This document shows positions 1 to 7,138 of a stretch of 16,791 nucleotides of DNA, in pieces; positions within the stretch are counted from its first letter, which is position 1; every line of letters starts with the position of its first letter. The DNA lies in NCBI GenBank assembly GCA_028701945.1, contig JAQVPT010000037.1, forward strand, positions 1 to 16,791, in the 5' to 3' direction. A program made the position numbers and the translations under genes. The notes under the pieces are model-generated. The model did no database searches. It was not told the origin of the DNA and saw only the letters and a program-made list of their open reading frames with translations. The stretch is from Bacteroidales bacterium. GTDB taxonomy: Bacteria; Bacteroidota; Bacteroidia; Bacteroidales; ML635J-15.

Positions 1-194
1 ATCGTTCAGCCATTCTTCATTATAGATATCCTGGCTTACCAGGTAATCCCAGTGCATATCATATTCAAAGAACATGTTCTCCAGTTCCACGCGAGCAAAG
101 CGGCTGAAAGGATAGCGCAGCAAGCCGTAGAGACCGGTTTGCCTTTGCCGCAAGCGATAGTATTGATACCCGGAGCTGGTATTGTAACGGTAAT
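1..194 (-). CDS. Outer-membrane beta-barrel protein, internal fragment
   Basis: On the minus strand this stretch is open in one frame from about position 194 down to position 1 and reads as a convincing protein of about 65 residues. It contains LRQRQTGLYGLLRYPFSRF followed by ARVELENMFFEYD. Alternating aromatic and polar residues around a GLLRYPFSRFxRVEL core resemble strands of surface-antigen (BamA/Omp85-like) barrels, including those found C-terminal to TolB-like beta-propellers. No start codon is present, and the frame meets a stop (TAG, 214-216) just beyond the junction with the peptidase. The opposite end runs off the window. The G+C content is about 49% by my count, well above the rest of the window, and codons such as CTG and CGC are common. 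It therefore looks like DNA from a different gene or organism joined at about 195. The family assignment rests on pattern only; that it is coding is more certain than which protein it is. Confidence 0.55.
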
Positions 195-205
195 ATGCAT
201 GTACA
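185..205. other. Chimeric junction between two truncated genes
   Basis: To the left, a GC-richer minus-strand frame is coding up to about 194. To the right, the plus strand is coding for a C10 peptidase from about 198 (HVHFDSTQYQWDKM). Both genes are cut inside their domains and face each other head-on, with no intergenic DNA. The exact breakpoint cannot be placed from one sequence. The short palindrome ATGCAT at 195-200 sits at the probable join. Confidence 0.7.
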
Positions 206-1280
206 TTTCGATTCTACCCAATACCAGTGGGATAAAATGACTGCTTCTGCCACTTCAATTAGTCGTTCAGCGATTGCCGAACTCATTTACCAATGCGGAG
301 TATCAGTTTATATGAATTGGGGATATGATGGTTCATCAGCAAATACTGGGATAGCAGCTGACGCATTAAAACTAAATTTTAGATACAAATCAGGAGTCAA
401 GTACCTTATGAAAGACACAATAGCTGACCATGTATGGAAATATACTCTTAAAGAAGATTTAGATAAAGGACACCCTATTATTTATTCTGCACATCCTGCC
501 TCTGGTGCTGGACACGATTTTGTATGCGATGCATATCAAGACACTTCATATTTCCACTTTAACTGGGGATGGGGCGGTTCAAACGATGGTTACTTTTTCT
601 TGGATAACTTAAATCCTAATGATTATGAATTTAACTACGGACACGCAGTTATTTTAAATTTAACCCCTAGCGATACTCCTTACTGTAATGGAACAACCAT
701 CTATACTCAACCAGACTGGATATTTGATGATGGATCAGGTAATAATTATTACTATAATAATTCCTCGTGTAATTGGATTATCAATCCTGATGTTGAAAAT
801 TTAGAGCTTATTAGGTTAACATTTACTAAATTTGACCTTGCAGAAAATGATGTGCTAAAAATTTATAAGTCTGCAGTAGAAAATGGTGGACTAGAACTTA
901 TTGGAGAATATACCTCAATAAATAGACCTCCTTATATGATTGACAATTGGGGCGGTGATAAATTTTATATTACTTTTGAAACTAATGGCGAAGGTCAAGC
1001 TGAAGGTTGGGAAATACGATATGTTACACAAACTTCTGATGTCGCAACTAATAAATTAAATAATATCAATATATATCCAAATCCTGCTCAAAATAAGATT
1101 AACATTACAGGAATTGTTAACAGCAATGTTGGAATTTATGACATCTACGGTAAACTAATCAAAGAATTTAATAATATTGACAGTACTATTTTAGATATAT
1201 CTGATATGTCAGATGGAGTTTATTTCATTAATATTAGTAATACAGAAGGTGTTAAAACAATGAAGTTTGTAAAAAACTAA
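195..1280 (+). CDS. C10 (streptopain-like) peptidase, 5'-truncated, with CUB-like and T9SS sorting domains
   Basis: This is the C-terminal part of a secreted cysteine protease. Residues 2-158 match the C-terminal half of the peptidase C10 fold: TQYQWDKM, then AIAELIYQCGVSV. The catalytic-His segment is GAGHDFVCDAYQ (His107), followed by HFNWGWGG (120-128), the Trp-rich loop typical of C10 enzymes. The segment carrying the catalytic Cys should precede TQYQWDKM and is absent, replaced by unrelated DNA, so this copy cannot be active as it stands. Residues 164-278 look like a CUB-type domain, starting at YCNGTT and ending at GWEIRY. Residues 288-361 form a type A T9SS sorting domain (INIYPNPAQNKINI, then GVYFINI, ending KTMKFVKN). 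Such a protein would be exported by Sec and then moved to the surface or secreted by T9SS. The ATG at 195 is the first Met of the open frame, not the real start. A strong terminator follows. Confidence 0.85.
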   Translation: MHVHFDSTQYQWDKMTASATSISRSAIAELIYQCGVSVYMNWGYDGSSANTGIAADALKLNFRYKSGVKYLMKDTIADHVWKYTLKEDLDKGHPIIYSAHPASGAGHDFVCDAYQDTSYFHFNWGWGGSNDGYFFLDNLNPNDYEFNYGHAVILNLTPSDTPYCNGTTIYTQPDWIFDDGSGNNYYYNNSSCNWIINPDVENLELIRLTFTKFDLAENDVLKIYKSAVENGGLELIGEYTSINRPPYMIDNWGGDKFYITFETNGEGQAEGWEIRYVTQTSDVATNKLNNINIYPNPAQNKINITGIVNSNVGIYDIYGKLIKEFNNIDSTILDISDMSDGVYFINISNTEGVKTMKFVKN

Positions 1281-1312
1281 CAATATTTAATAAAAATATC
1301 TTTTATTATTTT

Positions 1313-1342
1313 AAAAAGCCTCAAATTATTGAGGCTTTTTTC
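1313..1342 (+). terminator. Rho-independent terminator after the C10 peptidase
   Basis: A perfect 12-bp stem (AAAAAGCCTCAA at 1313-1324 with TTGAGGCTTTTT at 1329-1340) closes a 4-nt ATTA loop, and the right arm merges into a T tract. It lies 33 bases after the stop codon. The A-rich left arm could also give some termination in the other direction. Confidence 0.9.
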
Positions 1343-1343
1343 T

Positions 1344-1351
1344 TAGATTTG
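1344..1351 (+). promoter_or_regulatory. Candidate -7 promoter box of gap
   Basis: TAGATTTG matches the Bacteroidota -7 consensus TAnnTTTG and ends 28 bases before the gap start codon, which would leave a leader of roughly 20-25 bases. I see no TTTG at the expected -33 position, which is occupied by the upstream terminator hairpin. Confidence 0.5.
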
Positions 1352-1379
1352 CATTAAATAAACTTAAAAACTATAAAAT

Positions 1380-2387
1380 ATGTCAAAAATAAAAGTTGGA
1401 ATAAATGGTTTCGGACGAATTGGACGAAATGTTTTTAAAATTGCTTTCGATAGAAATGATATCGAAATAGTAGGTATTAACGACCTAACTGATACAAAAA
1501 CCCTCGCTCACCTCCTAAAATACGACTCCACTCAAGGGAAATTTGAGCGTAATATTTCATTTAACGCTTCATCAATTATTGTTGAAGGTCAAGAAATTCC
1601 TGTTAGTGCAGAAAGAAGTCCAGGAAACATTCCATGGCAACAGACTCCTGATGTTGTAATAGAAGCCACTGGAATATTTAGAAGTAAAGAAAGTGCAAAA
1701 GGTGGCTACGGCGACCATTTAAAAAATGGTGCTAAAAAAGTTATCCTTACTGTTCCAGCTAAAGATGATGTTGATGCAATGGTCGTTATCGGCGTAAATG
1801 ATGAAGTGATAACTCCTGATGTTAAATGTGTTTCAAACGCATCTTGTACAACAAACTGTATGGCACCAATTGTCAAAATACTACTAGATAATTTTGGTAT
1901 TGAGCGAGGCTTGATGACTACTATTCACTCTTATACAAACGACCAAAATATTCTTGATGGACCTCACTCCGATTTACGAAGAGCTCGTTCATGTGCGATT
2001 TCTCAAATTCCAACAACAACTGGTGCCGCAAAAGCAGTAGGTAAGGTTATTCCCGAATTAAACGGCAAACTTGACGGAATGGCGATGAGAGTTCCTACTC
2101 CTACCGGATCGTCTGTTGACCTTGTCGTAATTTTGAAAAAAGATGTTACAATTGATGAAGTACACAAAGCTATTCGTGAAGCTGCAGAAGGCAGCATGAA
2201 AGGAATTATAGAATATACAGACGAACCTATTGTTTCTGTTGATATCATTCATAACTCACATTCGGCAATTTTTGACGCTGGCTGCACAATGCTTAATGGC
2301 AGAATGCTAAAAACACTAACATGGTATGACAACGAATGGGGATATTCAAATCGTGTTGTTGAACTTATTCCAAAATTAATGAACTAA
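1380..2387 (+). CDS. gap: Glyceraldehyde-3-phosphate dehydrogenase, type I
   Basis: This is the glycolytic enzyme that oxidises and phosphorylates glyceraldehyde 3-phosphate to 1,3-bisphosphoglycerate in the cytoplasm, acting as a homotetramer. The 335-residue length is normal for the family. The Rossmann fold opens with KVGINGFGRIGR (residues 5-16). The active-site signature SNASCTTNCMAP (152-163) places the catalytic Cys at 156, and the general-base His is 183 in TTIHSYTNDQ. Asp35 in GINDLTD is an acidic residue where NAD-dependent forms bind the adenosine ribose, so NAD is the likely cofactor (family knowledge). The C-terminal WYDNEWGYSNRV is intact. The gene appears monocistronic: a terminator lies upstream, and a shared bidirectional terminator follows, with a convergent permease beyond. 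The ATG is well placed relative to GFGRIGR, and no strong Shine-Dalgarno sequence is visible, as is common in this phylum. Confidence 0.98.
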   Translation: MSKIKVGINGFGRIGRNVFKIAFDRNDIEIVGINDLTDTKTLAHLLKYDSTQGKFERNISFNASSIIVEGQEIPVSAERSPGNIPWQQTPDVVIEATGIFRSKESAKGGYGDHLKNGAKKVILTVPAKDDVDAMVVIGVNDEVITPDVKCVSNASCTTNCMAPIVKILLDNFGIERGLMTTIHSYTNDQNILDGPHSDLRRARSCAISQIPTTTGAAKAVGKVIPELNGKLDGMAMRVPTPTGSSVDLVVILKKDVTIDEVHKAIREAAEGSMKGIIEYTDEPIVSVDIIHNSHSAIFDAGCTMLNGRMLKTLTWYDNEWGYSNRVVELIPKLMN

Positions 2388-2411
2388 AAAAAGTATTAAC
2401 TATAAAAAAAC

Positions 2412-2451
2412 ATCCGTTCCTACGCCAATTAGCAAAAGGACGGATATTTTT
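2412..2451. terminator. Bidirectional terminator between gap and the ABC permease
   Basis: ATCCGTTCCT (2412-2421) pairs with AGGACGGAT (2437-2445) with one bulged base across a 15-nt loop. T residues follow on the plus strand (2446-2453), and an A tract precedes the stem (2404-2410), which becomes a T tract on the minus strand. It can serve both convergent genes and nearly touches the permease stop codon. Confidence 0.8.
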
Positions 2452-3693
2452 TTATTCGTAATGCAAAGCCACTATTGGATCAAGTTTAGATGCCTTAACT
2501 GCTGGCAAATATCCAGAAGCAATACCAACTATAAAACATAAAAATACACCTAATAAAATCCATAACCAAGGTATCAAAAACTGTCCTCCAGTAAACAAAG
2601 TAATCATATTACCAGCTATAATACCCAAAATAATACCTAAAACTCCACCAAGCTGCCCTATAAAAACCGACTCAAATAAAAATTGCTGTTTTATCGTTTC
2701 TCCTTTTGCTCCAAGAGCCTTGCGAATACCAATTTCCCTCGTTCGTTCGCTCACCGAAACCAACATAATATTCATTAAGCCAATAGAAGCTCCCAAAAGA
2801 GTTATTAAACCAATAAGAGTCGCACCAATTGTAACGACGCTAATATTCTCAATCAACATATTTGCAAGACTATCGGATTTACGAACGGCAAAATTACTGT
2901 CATCATAAACAGTAAGTCTTCTAATATTGCGAAATAAGCCCTCAGCCTCTCCTACCGCAATCTCAAGCAATCCAGCATCATTAGGCATAATACTTATTGT
3001 ATAACTATTTTCTGAAACAGAAAAATTTTGCCTTGCATTATTCAATGGGACAAAACAAATTTTATCGCCGTCTCCACCAAAACTAGTGCCTTTTTCTTTT
3101 AAAACTCCAACAACCCGATATCGTGAGTTCCCAACAGAAATAAATTTATCCAAAGCACTTTCGCCAGAAATAAATAATAAATCTTTTAGTTCACTACCAA
3201 TAACAACAATATTCTCTCCAGAAACTATCTCACTACTAGTAAAGCTACGCCCTAAATCTACTTCACGTCCCGAAGTTAATAAATAGTTCTCGTCAATACC
3301 ATAAACACTTATATTTGGATCAGTTTTTTCATCGGCATGTTTTAATGTTGCCATACCTGTTCCATAAACCGAAACACTAACAATTGCAGGAAAATTAAAT
3401 TCATCTTTAAAACGAATCGCTTCTTCATAATTTATTTTCTTATTCTCAACTTTACGCCTGTTTCCACCACGTTGTTGATTGTCTTGTCTTCTAATTGTAA
3501 AAGTATTTGACCCCATACTCTGAAACTCACCGCTAATAGTACTTTTGATAGAATCAACGGCGGTAAGTATCCCTACAAGAGCCATTATACCAATTGCAAT
3601 TATCAATACTGTCAATATAGTACGCAACATATTAGACCTTATCGAATTGATAGATATTTTAAGATTGTCTATGAGTAAATTGCTAATTAGCAT
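2452..3693 (-). CDS. MacB/FtsX-type ABC transporter permease
   Basis: This is the membrane subunit of a type VII (MacB-like) ABC transporter, the class that drives export or mechanical work across the envelope. At 413 residues it has the family layout. There is an N-terminal membrane helix (about 25-46), then a large periplasmic MacB_PCD-type domain (about 47-280). Three more helices follow at about 285-312, 341-363 and 373-393. The conserved SERTREIGIRKALGAK segment (315-330) after helix 2 is the part that contacts the ATPase in this family. The end, GYLPAVKASKLDPIVALHYE, is typical of MacB-like permeases. No ATP-binding subunit or membrane-fusion protein is adjacent, so the ATPase must be elsewhere. 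Residues 70-86 are rich in Arg, Lys, Gln and Gly. The substrate cannot be told from sequence; related Bacteroidota proteins are usually annotated as macrolide-type or lipoprotein-type exporters without direct evidence. Confidence 0.92.
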   Translation of the reverse strand: MLISNLLIDNLKISINSIRSNMLRTILTVLIIAIGIMALVGILTAVDSIKSTISGEFQSMGSNTFTIRRQDNQQRGGNRRKVENKKINYEEAIRFKDEFNFPAIVSVSVYGTGMATLKHADEKTDPNISVYGIDENYLLTSGREVDLGRSFTSSEIVSGENIVVIGSELKDLLFISGESALDKFISVGNSRYRVVGVLKEKGTSFGGDGDKICFVPLNNARQNFSVSENSYTISIMPNDAGLLEIAVGEAEGLFRNIRRLTVYDDSNFAVRKSDSLANMLIENISVVTIGATLIGLITLLGASIGLMNIMLVSVSERTREIGIRKALGAKGETIKQQFLFESVFIGQLGGVLGIILGIIAGNMITLFTGGQFLIPWLWILLGVFLCFIVGIASGYLPAVKASKLDPIVALHYE

Positions 3694-3697
3694 ATCA

Positions 3698-3705
3698 CAA
3701 ATATA
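3698..3705 (-). promoter_or_regulatory. -7 promoter box of the ABC permease, 4 bases from its ATG
   Basis: Read on the minus strand this is TATATTTG, a full match to TAnnTTTG. Only four bases separate it from the ATG, so transcription would start at or within a few bases of the start codon. A TTTG lies 11 bases further upstream, closer than the usual -33 spacing. Confidence 0.55.
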
Positions 3706-3957
3706 AGTTTTTTTCGCAAATAAAAACTAATTAAAAAATATTTAGCACAGAGCAAACGTGTAATGGGGGTAATATAAACAACTAAAAAAAATCTAAATTA
3801 ATTTCAACTTTCCAATAAATAATAAGATTTAAAATACTACCTTTACAATGAATTAAATATTTGAATTATTTAGACAATATTGAATTTTGTTTAATTTTTT
3901 TCATGTTTTAATAAACAAAAGACAAAAGAATTGGTTATTCGGTAAACTTAAATTACT

Positions 3958-6354
3958 ATGTACAAAAAATTTATAATTTTCGCATTACTATCATTATTGA
4001 GTGTATCTTCGTTATTTGCTCAGGTAGGACAAATTAAAGGTAGAGTTTACAACGAAGTTAATAATGAGGCTTTACCATTTTCAAATATATTTATTGAAGG
4101 AACGGACTATGGGGCATCATCAGATTTTGATGGCAACTATCTCATCAGTGGTTTAAAACCTGGCATTTATCGCCTAACTGCCTCATCATTAGGATTCGAC
4201 ACAAAGCTTACTTTGGAAGTACAAGTAAGTCCGGGTAAAACGGTAAATTTAGACATTACCATGCGAGAGTCTGCCGTAACTTTGTCGGAGGTAACAGTTA
4301 AAGCACAAATGTTTGAGAAAAATGAAGAGTCACCTATTTCATTACGCAGCATTGGTTTATCGGAGATTGAAAACTCACCAGGAGCAAATCGTGATATATC
4401 CAAAGTTATACAAAACCTGCCAGGTGTTGCAGCAATTCCAGGACAAAACAGAAATGATGTTATTGTCAGAGGAGGTGCATCAAATGAATCGAAGTTTTAC
4501 CTCGACGATGTTGAGATTCCAAATATAAACCACTTTGCTACACAAGGAGCCAGTGGTGGAACAAATGGGATTTTAAATGCAGACCTCATAAGAAATGTTG
4601 ATTTCTTTTCAGGAGCTTTTCCTGCAAATAGAGGAAACGCTCTGAGCGGGATTTTCAATTTTAAACAAATCGATGGAAATCAGGAAGAGTTAAGGTTTAA
4701 AGGAAGTCTCGGGGCTTCGGAAGTTTCGTTCACAATGGATGGGCCAATTAGCGAAAACACCACTTATATAATTTCTGCACGAAGATCATACCTCAATCTT
4801 CTTTTTAAACTAATCGGACTGCCTTTCTTGCCAACTTTTAATGATATGCAGTTTAAGATAAAGACAAAGCTCAGCGATCGCAGTGAACTAAGCATAATTG
4901 GATTAGGTGCTTATGATATAAATGTACTAGACAGAGACCTTAAAAATCCAACAGAATTTCAATCTTATTTATTAGGATATTTAAACGAATATGAGCAGTG
5001 GACTTACACCTTAGGAGCAGTTTATAAACAATTTCGAGATAAAGGCTACACAACATTTGTTCTTAGCCGCAACATGCTTAACAACCGATATTATAAATAT
5101 ATTAATAATAATATAGATGCCGCAAACCTTCTAAATAATTACAGTTCATTCGAAGCTGAAAATAAATTTAGAGTTGAGGATTTCTTTAAAACTGATAATA
5201 ATTATAGAATCAGCTATGGTTTAAATTTTGAATATGCCAGATATTACAACAACACATACTTAAACATTTACACACCTAGTGGCCAACAAGAAATTACTTA
5301 CGATTCTAATCTTGATATGTTTAAATATGGAGCTTTCGGACAAATTGCAAAATCGTTTGTAGGCAACAGACTTAGTTTATCATTAGGAGTTAGATTTGAT
5401 GGCAACGAATATTCCAGCTCAATGACAAACCCTTTAGAGCAATTCTCGCCACGAATTTCAGCATCTTTTGATATTACAGAAAAGCTAAGTATAAATATGA
5501 ATACTGGAAGATACTATTTACTGCCAACCTATACAAGTTTAGGCTACCGAGATAATAATCAAATTCTTATAAATAAAAATAATGACATCAAATATATACA
5601 ATCCGATCACATAATTGGAGGGTTTGCTTATCAATTAGGAACGAGATCTAATATTAGTATCGAAGGCTTCTACAAAATGTACGATAAATATCCTTTCTCG
5701 GTGAAAGACTCATTAGTTTTATCATTTAAACCAGTAGATTTTGGAGTTGTTGGAGACGAGGAAATAAGCAGCATCGGTCAGGGTCATGCTTATGGCGTAG
5801 AAATTCTTTCACAAAACCGTCTCAAAAACGACTTAAACATCACTGCAGCATACACTTATGCCGTGAGTGAGTTTAAAGATATTGACGGAAATTATGTGCC
5901 TACATCATGGGATAACAGACATATTTTCATAGTTACCGCAACAAAAAAGTTCAAAAATGATTGGTTTGTTGGCGTAAAATGGAGATACGCAGGCGGATTA
6001 CCTTACACACCTTATGATCTTCAAGTATCATCTAATATGAACGCATGGGATCTTAGAGGGCAACCATATTTTGACTATTCGATGCTAAACGAGAAAAGGT
6101 TTAAAGCTTTTCACCAACTTGATTTTAGAGTAGATAAAACATTCTATTTTCGCAATGCATCTCTAAAAGTTTATGTAGATATTCAAAACGCATATAATTT
6201 CAAATCAGGATCACAAGACCTATATATTAATACCGATACAGAAGGAAACGTGCAAATAGATCCTGAAAACCCATCAAATTATTTGTTACGCAGAATACCT
6301 TCTGAAGGAAGCGGAACAGTACTTCCTACACTTGGTATTATAATTGATTTTTAA
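3958..6354 (+). CDS. TonB-dependent outer-membrane receptor with carboxypeptidase-regulatory-like domain
   Basis: This is an outer-membrane active-transport channel energised by TonB-ExbBD. The 798-residue protein begins with a signal peptide (MYKKFIIFALLSLLSVSSLFAQ, probable cleavage after Ala21). Residues about 25-105 form a CarboxypepD_reg-like beta-sandwich (GQIKGRVYNEVNNEALPFSN, SDFDGNYLISGL), common on Bacteroidota receptors. The plug domain follows at about 125-238 (DISKVIQNLPGV, DVIVRGGASNESKFYLDDVEIP). A 22-strand-type barrel of about 550 residues ends in LGIIIDF with a terminal Phe, as expected for BamA recognition. It is not a SusC homologue in layout: it is shorter and no SusD-like gene follows. 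A short gene for a secreted DUF2271-like protein starts 17 bases downstream, suggesting an operon. DUF2271 proteins often sit near iron or heme uptake genes, so metal uptake is possible, but nothing in the protein fixes the substrate. I see no TAnnTTTG box in the upstream region. Confidence 0.93.
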   Translation: MYKKFIIFALLSLLSVSSLFAQVGQIKGRVYNEVNNEALPFSNIFIEGTDYGASSDFDGNYLISGLKPGIYRLTASSLGFDTKLTLEVQVSPGKTVNLDITMRESAVTLSEVTVKAQMFEKNEESPISLRSIGLSEIENSPGANRDISKVIQNLPGVAAIPGQNRNDVIVRGGASNESKFYLDDVEIPNINHFATQGASGGTNGILNADLIRNVDFFSGAFPANRGNALSGIFNFKQIDGNQEELRFKGSLGASEVSFTMDGPISENTTYIISARRSYLNLLFKLIGLPFLPTFNDMQFKIKTKLSDRSELSIIGLGAYDINVLDRDLKNPTEFQSYLLGYLNEYEQWTYTLGAVYKQFRDKGYTTFVLSRNMLNNRYYKYINNNIDAANLLNNYSSFEAENKFRVEDFFKTDNNYRISYGLNFEYARYYNNTYLNIYTPSGQQEITYDSNLDMFKYGAFGQIAKSFVGNRLSLSLGVRFDGNEYSSSMTNPLEQFSPRISASFDITEKLSINMNTGRYYLLPTYTSLGYRDNNQILINKNNDIKYIQSDHIIGGFAYQLGTRSNISIEGFYKMYDKYPFSVKDSLVLSFKPVDFGVVGDEEISSIGQGHAYGVEILSQNRLKNDLNITAAYTYAVSEFKDIDGNYVPTSWDNRHIFIVTATKKFKNDWFVGVKWRYAGGLPYTPYDLQVSSNMNAWDLRGQPYFDYSMLNEKRFKAFHQLDFRVDKTFYFRNASLKVYVDIQNAYNFKSGSQDLYINTDTEGNVQIDPENPSNYLLRRIPSEGSGTVLPTLGIIIDF

Positions 6355-6371
6355 TATTAAAACTTATAAAT

Positions 6372-7112
6372 ATGAAAAGCATAATAATAATTTTAATCGC
6401 AGTTGTAAGCTTAAGTAGTTTTTCTTCAATAGACAATTCTCCTTGCAAAAAGAGAAAAAAAGACAACGAAAAAGAGATAATAGAAACTAATATTAATGGT
6501 AATGGATATCAAATAGAGCTTGAATTTACAACAGGCAAAGGACATAATAATCCATCGTTTGCATTATGGATTGAAGATACAAACGAAGAATTTGTACAAG
6601 AGTTATTTGTAACACAAGCCGTTGCCACAGGAATATACAGATATGGCGACTCAAGTACCGGTAAATGGGAAGCAGGGCAAAAAATGTATAAAGCAACACT
6701 CCCCTATTTCATCCATAAAAGAACAAATAATGCTGAAATTCCGACAACAGAAAAACCCATAATAGATGCACATACTGGAGCTACACCTCAATCTGATTTT
6801 ATTCTGAAAACAAAAACAGATGTTAAAACCAACAAAAAGTTTCGTCTATTATTAGAAGTAAATCAAGCTTGGGACACAAATAATTACTGGCATAATGCAA
6901 AATATCCTAATGAAAAAGAATACCGTAATTCATGCCAACCATCTTTAATATATGCTGTAACAATCGACCCCAACAATCTAATTGACGAATACACATTAAA
7001 TCCTATCGGACACGGACATTATTCAGGTATAGACGGGAAACTTTATACAGATTTAAGCACATTTACAACGGCTCTTAATATTATGAAATCGGTTAAAATA
7101 ACTGTTAAATAA
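6372..7112 (+). CDS. Secreted DUF2271-like protein
   Basis: This is a 246-residue exported protein of unknown function. It has a short hydrophobic signal sequence (MKSIIIILIAVVSLSSFSS) but no clear lipobox; the Cys at 25 lies after polar residues. A Lys-rich linker (26-34) leads to a beta-rich domain with PSFALWIEDTNEEFVQELFV (61-80). Further on are DAHTGATPQSDF (132-143) and a strand pair around KKFRLLLEVNQAWD (155-168). The order of an xVAVWIEDxxGxFVxTL-like strand, then a TGAT motif, then a strand with LEVN is what I remember of DUF2271 proteins, which are predicted periplasmic. The match is partial, so I hold it loosely. It follows the TonB receptor by 17 bases on the same strand and probably shares its mRNA, which suggests a periplasmic or surface accessory role in the same uptake. 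It ends 26 bases from the convergent Smr gene, with no clear terminator between. Confidence 0.6.
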   Translation: MKSIIIILIAVVSLSSFSSIDNSPCKKRKKDNEKEIIETNINGNGYQIELEFTTGKGHNNPSFALWIEDTNEEFVQELFVTQAVATGIYRYGDSSTGKWEAGQKMYKATLPYFIHKRTNNAEIPTTEKPIIDAHTGATPQSDFILKTKTDVKTNKKFRLLLEVNQAWDTNNYWHNAKYPNEKEYRNSCQPSLIYAVTIDPNNLIDEYTLNPIGHGHYSGIDGKLYTDLSTFTTALNIMKSVKITVK

Positions 7113-7138
7113 CTAGACTGTAAATATTGCAACAAAAA

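Noticed and set aside
195..197. ATG at 195 as the genuine start of the C10 peptidase
   Set aside because: Family homology begins in mid-domain right at this point, the catalytic-Cys segment and signal peptide are missing, and the DNA upstream is of different composition and coding on the other strand.
2003..2252. Open frames antisense to gap and other genes
   Set aside because: They are shadows of well-conserved genes with no family features, and the host frame explains them.
3694..3957. Riboswitch or RNA gene upstream of the TonB receptor
   Set aside because: The region is AT-rich with no recognisable conserved core or strong stems; it is just long enough for two divergent promoters.
7113..7138. 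Terminator between the DUF2271-like and Smr genes
   Set aside because: Only a 6-bp ATATTG/CAATAT pairing with a large loop and no T tract can be drawn.
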